Part shown: positions 62,458 to 64,000 of the stretch, in pieces
Layout: each line of letters opens with the position of its first letter
Position numbering within the stretch: position 1 is the first letter of the stretch
Made by a program: the position numbers and the translations under genes
The notes under the pieces: generated by a model
What the model saw: only the letters and a program-made list of their open reading frames with translations
Databases searched by the model: none
What the model was told of the DNA's origin: nothing
From: Corydoras sp. C115
Lineage: Eukaryota > Chordata > Actinopteri > Siluriformes > Callichthyidae
Direction: 5' to 3'
Length of the DNA stretch: 64,000 nucleotides
Assembly: GCA_019802505.1 (NCBI GenBank)
Contig: JAFMOC010000158.1
Location: 342,501-406,500 of the forward strand

Positions 62458-64000
62458 AATATTCTGTTATATTGTATTTTTTTCCAAAGTCAAATACAGA
62501 ACACAAAAAACATACATGTTCAACCCAAACCCAATCCACAATCAGAACAGTCTCAGGTGGTGATATAATATTATGAATATACTAATTATTATATTATAAA
62601 ATTATGAATAAATATATTGCACACAAACTTTAACAACAATAATTAACAAAACTAAATTTGCTGAATGGTGGAATAAACACTCCGTTCAACTGTCCTTTGG
62701 CATCTAAGGACAATATCAGCAGTTCACTTGATTTGCACGTCTTTGTTCTGTGAAATGAAACCCACACACATTATTTGGTCATAGGAACTCAAAAAAATTC
62801 AATTAAAACATTGTCTACCGTCACAAAGGGAATCCGGGACCCTCTTGTTATGCAACAGTGCTATTTACAGTGCCAACATACAGACATTTAATTAAAACAT
62901 TGATTTAAGTTTTTTAATTAGCTAACCGCTCTAAACTATGCTGCCTAATTGTCAGCAGTAGTTAAAATGAAGATCTCATTAATGTGCCTGTAAAAAATTC
63001 TTAGCATTAATTACATTGTATTTTGATTCGTTCTATTTGATTGTTTTATTTCCATCAGCTTCCATCTACTTCCAAATGGGGTCAACAGTCTGCCTCATCC
63101 CCCTCACTCACCCTAGCACAGAACACACTATCACTTAGTGAAATCCAGAAACATGAAGAGGAGAGAGAACGACAGTCCAGAGAAGAGGTAATGACGCGTC
63201 TTTCAATGCATAATGATATTTTGAGTGTGTTTTAAATTTGTGGTCAGAAATATGTGAACATGTGTTGTTGATTTGTGTTTAATCAGAGCCAAATGTTAAT
63301 GCTCCAGGTTGGTTTTGTTTTTGCATCTTTCACGGCTCAGCAAATTTTAATGTCAGGATAACTGACTTCAAATGTGCTTCCTTTTTCATTAAGTTTTTTT
63401 TTGTGATTTTTTTGGTTTACTACTCTACAAAAAGTAGCATTGATTTGGTTGTTGTATTTTAAAACTACTTTCAGTTTTAATTCCTTTTGATTTTACACAT
63501 CATGTGACTTTCATGGATTCTGCCATGATAAATTGCTGCCACCTATTGGAATTAGTTGGGTACTGTATCTTAATTTGTGGTATGGCATAATATAAATGTT
63601 GTTTTTTTTATTATTTATTATTTTAGTTTTTCTTTTTTTTTCAAATTGTTTTAACAGATATGCTTTTTAGCATTATTTTAGTAATCAGCAGAAAAATACA
63701 CCTCACAGTGTCTAAAGTGCAAAATTTTGTAGTGGTAAGGCTACATCTCATGCAGGTTTATCAGGGTTTTTTTTTGTGTCCTGCAGAACCGACGCTTACA
63801 GCAGGAGCTTCAAAAGCAGCAACAACAGCAGCAGCAGCAGCAGTCACAGATTAAGCTCCCTGGTTGGGGCAGTGTGGCAAAGCAGCCTGCTGCTACCAAG
63901 TCCCTCCTGGAGATCCAGCATGAGGAAGCGCAGCAGATGAAGCAGAAGAAAGACCAGCAACAGGCTACGGTTGTGCAGCCAACCCGTACTCCGAACAGAT
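42518..64000 (+). CDS. gigyf2: GRB10-interacting GYF protein 2, 23 coding exons, 3' end outside window
   Basis: Twenty-three exons join in frame to about 1090 codons (human about 1299); the C-terminal 200 or so residues lie beyond base 64000. Start MAETQTLNFGPEW. The 4EHP-binding motif is at residues 43-51 (YRYGREEML). An arginine/glycine and serine-rich region follows, then PEW (299-301), an acidic low-complexity region, and the GYF domain at about 550-606 with signature GPF-x4-M-x2-W-x3-GYF (563-579). From about 735 there is a long Glu/Arg/Gln coiled coil with polyQ. With 4EHP and ZNF598, GIGYF2 represses translation of faulty or miRNA/TTP-targeted mRNAs in the cytoplasm; the GYF domain binds PPGL-type motifs. 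GIGYF2 rather than GIGYF1 is preferred by overall match from memory. Expression probably starts from the CpG promoter at 35.9 kb. Confidence 0.96.
42637..42775 (+). CDS. gigyf2: gigyf2 exon 3 (4EHP-binding motif)
   Basis: It encodes WLRALSGGGG through LPKYKLADYRYGREEMLALY; ends phase 0 at GTAGGT. Confidence 0.96.
42995..43090 (+). CDS. gigyf2: gigyf2 exon 4
   Basis: 32 codons ending LPPLALVPFTEEEQ; acceptor CACTTTAG, donor GTAAGA. Confidence 0.96.
43091..46742 (+). other. gigyf2 intron 4
   Basis: AT-rich. At about 45701-45830 lies a block (CAAAGTAGGCTTTATTGTCA, AATTACGTTCCTCACTTTCC) that resembles a common fish repeat. A compound A/TA/T tract occurs at 46503-46657. Confidence 0.5.
46503..46657. 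repeat. A tract, (TA)n and T tract cluster
   Basis: About 25 A with (TA)n to 46579, then a T run of about 30 at 46626-46656, close to the exon 5 acceptor. Confidence 0.9.
46743..46851 (+). CDS. gigyf2: gigyf2 exon 5
   Basis: RNFSMSVNSAAVLRLTGRGG and an RG-rich end; phase 1. Confidence 0.96.
47119..47227 (+). CDS. gigyf2: gigyf2 exon 6
   Basis: GRGRGEGGFYQRSFDDVEGG to MHRSQSWEER. It ends in phase 2 at an unusually weak donor, GTTGCT. Confidence 0.94.
48177..48217 (+). CDS. gigyf2: gigyf2 exon 7 (41 nt)
   Basis: RGDRRFEKPTRKDP; acceptor TTTTTTCAG, donor GTTAGT; ends phase 1. A SINE starts 34 bp downstream. Confidence 0.92.
48252..48596 (-). mobile_element. SINE in gigyf2 intron 7 with perfect target duplication
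   Basis: TCATTATTATTT at 48240-48251 and 48597-48608. Full length, so recent. It lies between exon 7 and the candidate cassette exon. Confidence 0.94.
48689..48721 (+). CDS. gigyf2: Candidate gigyf2 cassette exon (33 nt)
   Basis: CACATTTAG acceptor and a consensus GTGAGT donor bound 33 nt that keep phase 1 on both sides and add 11 residues, giving DGAPAHFQINH then M. Skipping it gives KDP-V-RANYEDGGP, which is closer to the human constitutive form as I recall it. Alternative use is inferred. Confidence 0.65.
49372..49551 (+). CDS. gigyf2: gigyf2 exon 9
   Basis: RANYEDGGPGLVRKHDF, SESENWR, GEDEEGGGWRLAGSRRD; ends phase 1 at GTGGGG. Confidence 0.95.
50073..50296 (+). CDS. gigyf2: gigyf2 exon 10 (PEW motif)
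   Basis: It includes YRRPRSASGSMEDERDSLPE, the conserved PEWCLEDAEE and FDSSGAFLPLK; ends phase 0. Confidence 0.96.
51079..51229 (+). CDS. gigyf2: gigyf2 exon 11
   Basis: KPAPTEPILEETELEFRPLE and an acidic/serine tail; phase 1. Confidence 0.94.
52048..52263 (+). CDS. gigyf2: gigyf2 exon 12
   Basis: 72 codons of weakly conserved Ser/Pro/Ala-rich sequence. Supported by splice sites, phase and length more than by identity. Confidence 0.88.
52738..52815. repeat. (TA)n microsatellite, left of MITE
   Basis: About 39 TA units in gigyf2 intron 12. Confidence 0.97.
52816..53217. mobile_element. Non-autonomous DNA transposon (MITE) inside a TA microsatellite
   Basis: About 402 bp with ends TTAGGGGTG and CACCCCTAA. 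Sub-terminal GTCGACTATGA / TTCGACTATGAAAA motifs recur in inverse orientation. It has no coding capacity. The GGGGTG ends suggest the hAT superfamily, but target duplications cannot be read inside TA repeats. Confidence 0.75.
53218..53272. repeat. (TA)n microsatellite, right of MITE
   Basis: About 27 TA units. Confidence 0.97.
53485..53678 (+). CDS. gigyf2: gigyf2 exon 13
   Basis: Pro/Gln-rich, ending in the conserved DADEDEGLKHFEQ; phase 0. Confidence 0.94.
54330..54674 (+). mobile_element. SINE in gigyf2 intron 13 with perfect target duplication
   Basis: AAATTTGTTCA at 54319-54329 and 54675-54685. Sense orientation to the gene. Confidence 0.94.
55748..55904 (+). CDS. gigyf2: gigyf2 exon 14 (GYF domain, first part)
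   Basis: EAEKMVAYLHDGGMDDDRLG to KWYYKDPQGEIQ; phase 1. Confidence 0.96.
56109..56275 (+). CDS. gigyf2: gigyf2 exon 15 (GYF domain, second part)
   Basis: GPFNNHEMSDWFQAGYF signature, then LLVKRGCDEGFHPLGEIFKM; phase 0. Confidence 0.97.
57271..57365 (+). CDS. gigyf2: gigyf2 exon 16
   Basis: GDIDQERMKRQQELNALN then a Gln/Tyr-rich stretch; phase 2. Confidence 0.94.
57695..57996 (-). mobile_element. SINE in gigyf2 intron 16 with perfect target duplication
   Basis: TAAAATATTACATC at 57681-57694 and 57997-58010 (14 bp). The B-box area is present (GGGATTGGAACC) but most of the tRNA-like head interior is deleted. It ends about 140 bp before exon 17. Confidence 0.92.
58151..58273 (+). CDS. gigyf2: gigyf2 exon 17
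   Basis: QQQQQYAQALAQQKAALSS and QQQQQLTLFLQQALKL; phase 2. Confidence 0.95.
58386..58525 (+). CDS. gigyf2: gigyf2 exon 18
   Basis: VTRSMSVPDSGSIWDV matches the human VTRSVSVPDTGSIWEL. It ends CCA A before GTATGT; the frame continuing past it to 58590 is intron. Confidence 0.94.
59160..59210 (+). repeat. Teleost dispersed-repeat 3' end
   Basis: GTAAGTCGCTTTGGATAAAA followed by GCGTCTGCTAAATGACTAAA is a widely dispersed fish retroelement tail (from memory). Only the end is recognised. Confidence 0.6.
59527..59621 (+). CDS. gigyf2: gigyf2 exon 19
   Basis: TWEGTSVWDLPIDSIAQPS to LEKAKAAK, the start of the coiled coil; phase 0. Confidence 0.95.
60176..60298 (+). CDS. gigyf2: gigyf2 exon 20 (coiled coil)
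   Basis: 41 codons, MEMELRAKREEEERKRLE to EEEELARRKQ. It is shorter than the human segment, lacking an LEQERRE-like start. Confidence 0.95.
61109..61267 (+). CDS. gigyf2: gigyf2 exon 21 (coiled coil)
   Basis: 53 codons, EEALRRQREQEETQRRQ to KEELLRKQ; phase 0. Confidence 0.95.
61828..62166 (+). CDS. gigyf2: gigyf2 exon 22 (coiled coil with QRQQEL repeats and polyQ)
   Basis: 113 codons; acceptor CCTTTAAG, donor GTATGC. About nine hexapeptide repeats (LQRQQE type), then ALRRLQQQQQQQQLAQMK. Confidence 0.95.
61933..62098 (+). repeat. 18-bp coding minisatellite
   Basis: Repeated GAGCTGCAGCGGCAGCAG-like units, about nine copies, all in frame. Confidence 0.88.
62167..63058 (+). other. gigyf2 intron 22 with long T tract
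   Basis: A T run of about 35 bases lies at 62418-62453. Otherwise AT-rich with nothing recognised. Confidence 0.6.
63059..63187 (+). CDS. gigyf2: gigyf2 exon 23
   Basis: LPSTSKWGQQSASS to LSLSEIQKHEEERERQSREE; 43 codons, phase 0. Confidence 0.95.
63787..64000 (+). CDS. gigyf2: gigyf2 exon 24 (cut by window edge)
   Basis: NRRLQQELQKQ, a Q9 run, LPGWGSVAKQPAATKSLLE and onward. Open to the right edge. Confidence 0.94.

Overview
The window is nuclear DNA of a ray-finned (teleost) fish. The basis is split vertebrate genes with GT-AG introns, vertebrate protein families, long AT-rich introns and intergenic stretches, many (TA)n and (CA)n microsatellites, and about 30 copies of one tRNA-derived SINE. 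I cannot name the species. The repeat load would fit an otophysan such as a catfish, but that is a guess. No operons, CRISPR arrays, phage or plasmid features are present.

Four protein-coding genes can be reconstructed exon by exon. (1) hes6, minus strand, 1-412: the first three coding exons of a HES6-type bHLH-Orange repressor, cut by the left edge. (2) itm2c, plus strand, 9755-16022: complete in six coding exons, 258 aa, a BRICHOS protein with a furin site and a 25-residue C-terminal peptide, with its 3' UTR running to about 17060. (3) gpr55, minus strand, 26149-27439: complete, 316 aa, a class A GPCR; the first 20 coding bases lie on a separate small exon, and a likely 5' UTR exon and TATA box sit near 29.3-29.4 kb. 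(4) gigyf2, plus strand: non-coding exon 1 ending at 35997, then 23 coding exons from 42518 to the right edge, giving about 1090 codons with the 4EHP-binding motif, GYF domain and long Glu/Arg/Gln coiled coil; the C-terminal part lies outside. From memory, the human orthologues of all four lie on 2q37, so the block looks like a compacted piece of conserved synteny.

Layout: 1-720 hes6 start and its CpG-rich upstream; 0.7-9.5 kb, a repeat-packed intergenic block with a minisatellite, nested and tandem SINEs and microsatellites; 9.56-17.06 kb itm2c; 17.06-25.7 kb, AT-rich intergenic DNA with a few SINEs; 25.7-29.4 kb gpr55; 29.4-34.4 kb intergenic; 34.42-35.80 kb, a long palindrome built of SINEs and unique DNA; 35.87-64.0 kb gigyf2 with its CpG-rich promoter.

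The most notable structural observations are the roughly 1.4-kb inverted repeat beside the gigyf2 promoter, a SINE-derived tandem array at 4.7-5.9 kb, a SINE nested in a SINE with an exact 12-bp target-site duplication, two SINEs separated and flanked by three copies of one 13-bp site, a likely 33-nt in-frame cassette exon in gigyf2, and an 18-bp coding minisatellite in the gigyf2 coiled coil. The genes belong to separate pathways (neurogenic transcription control, amyloid-related membrane protein processing, lysolipid signalling, translational repression). I saw no evidence of a new multi-gene system.
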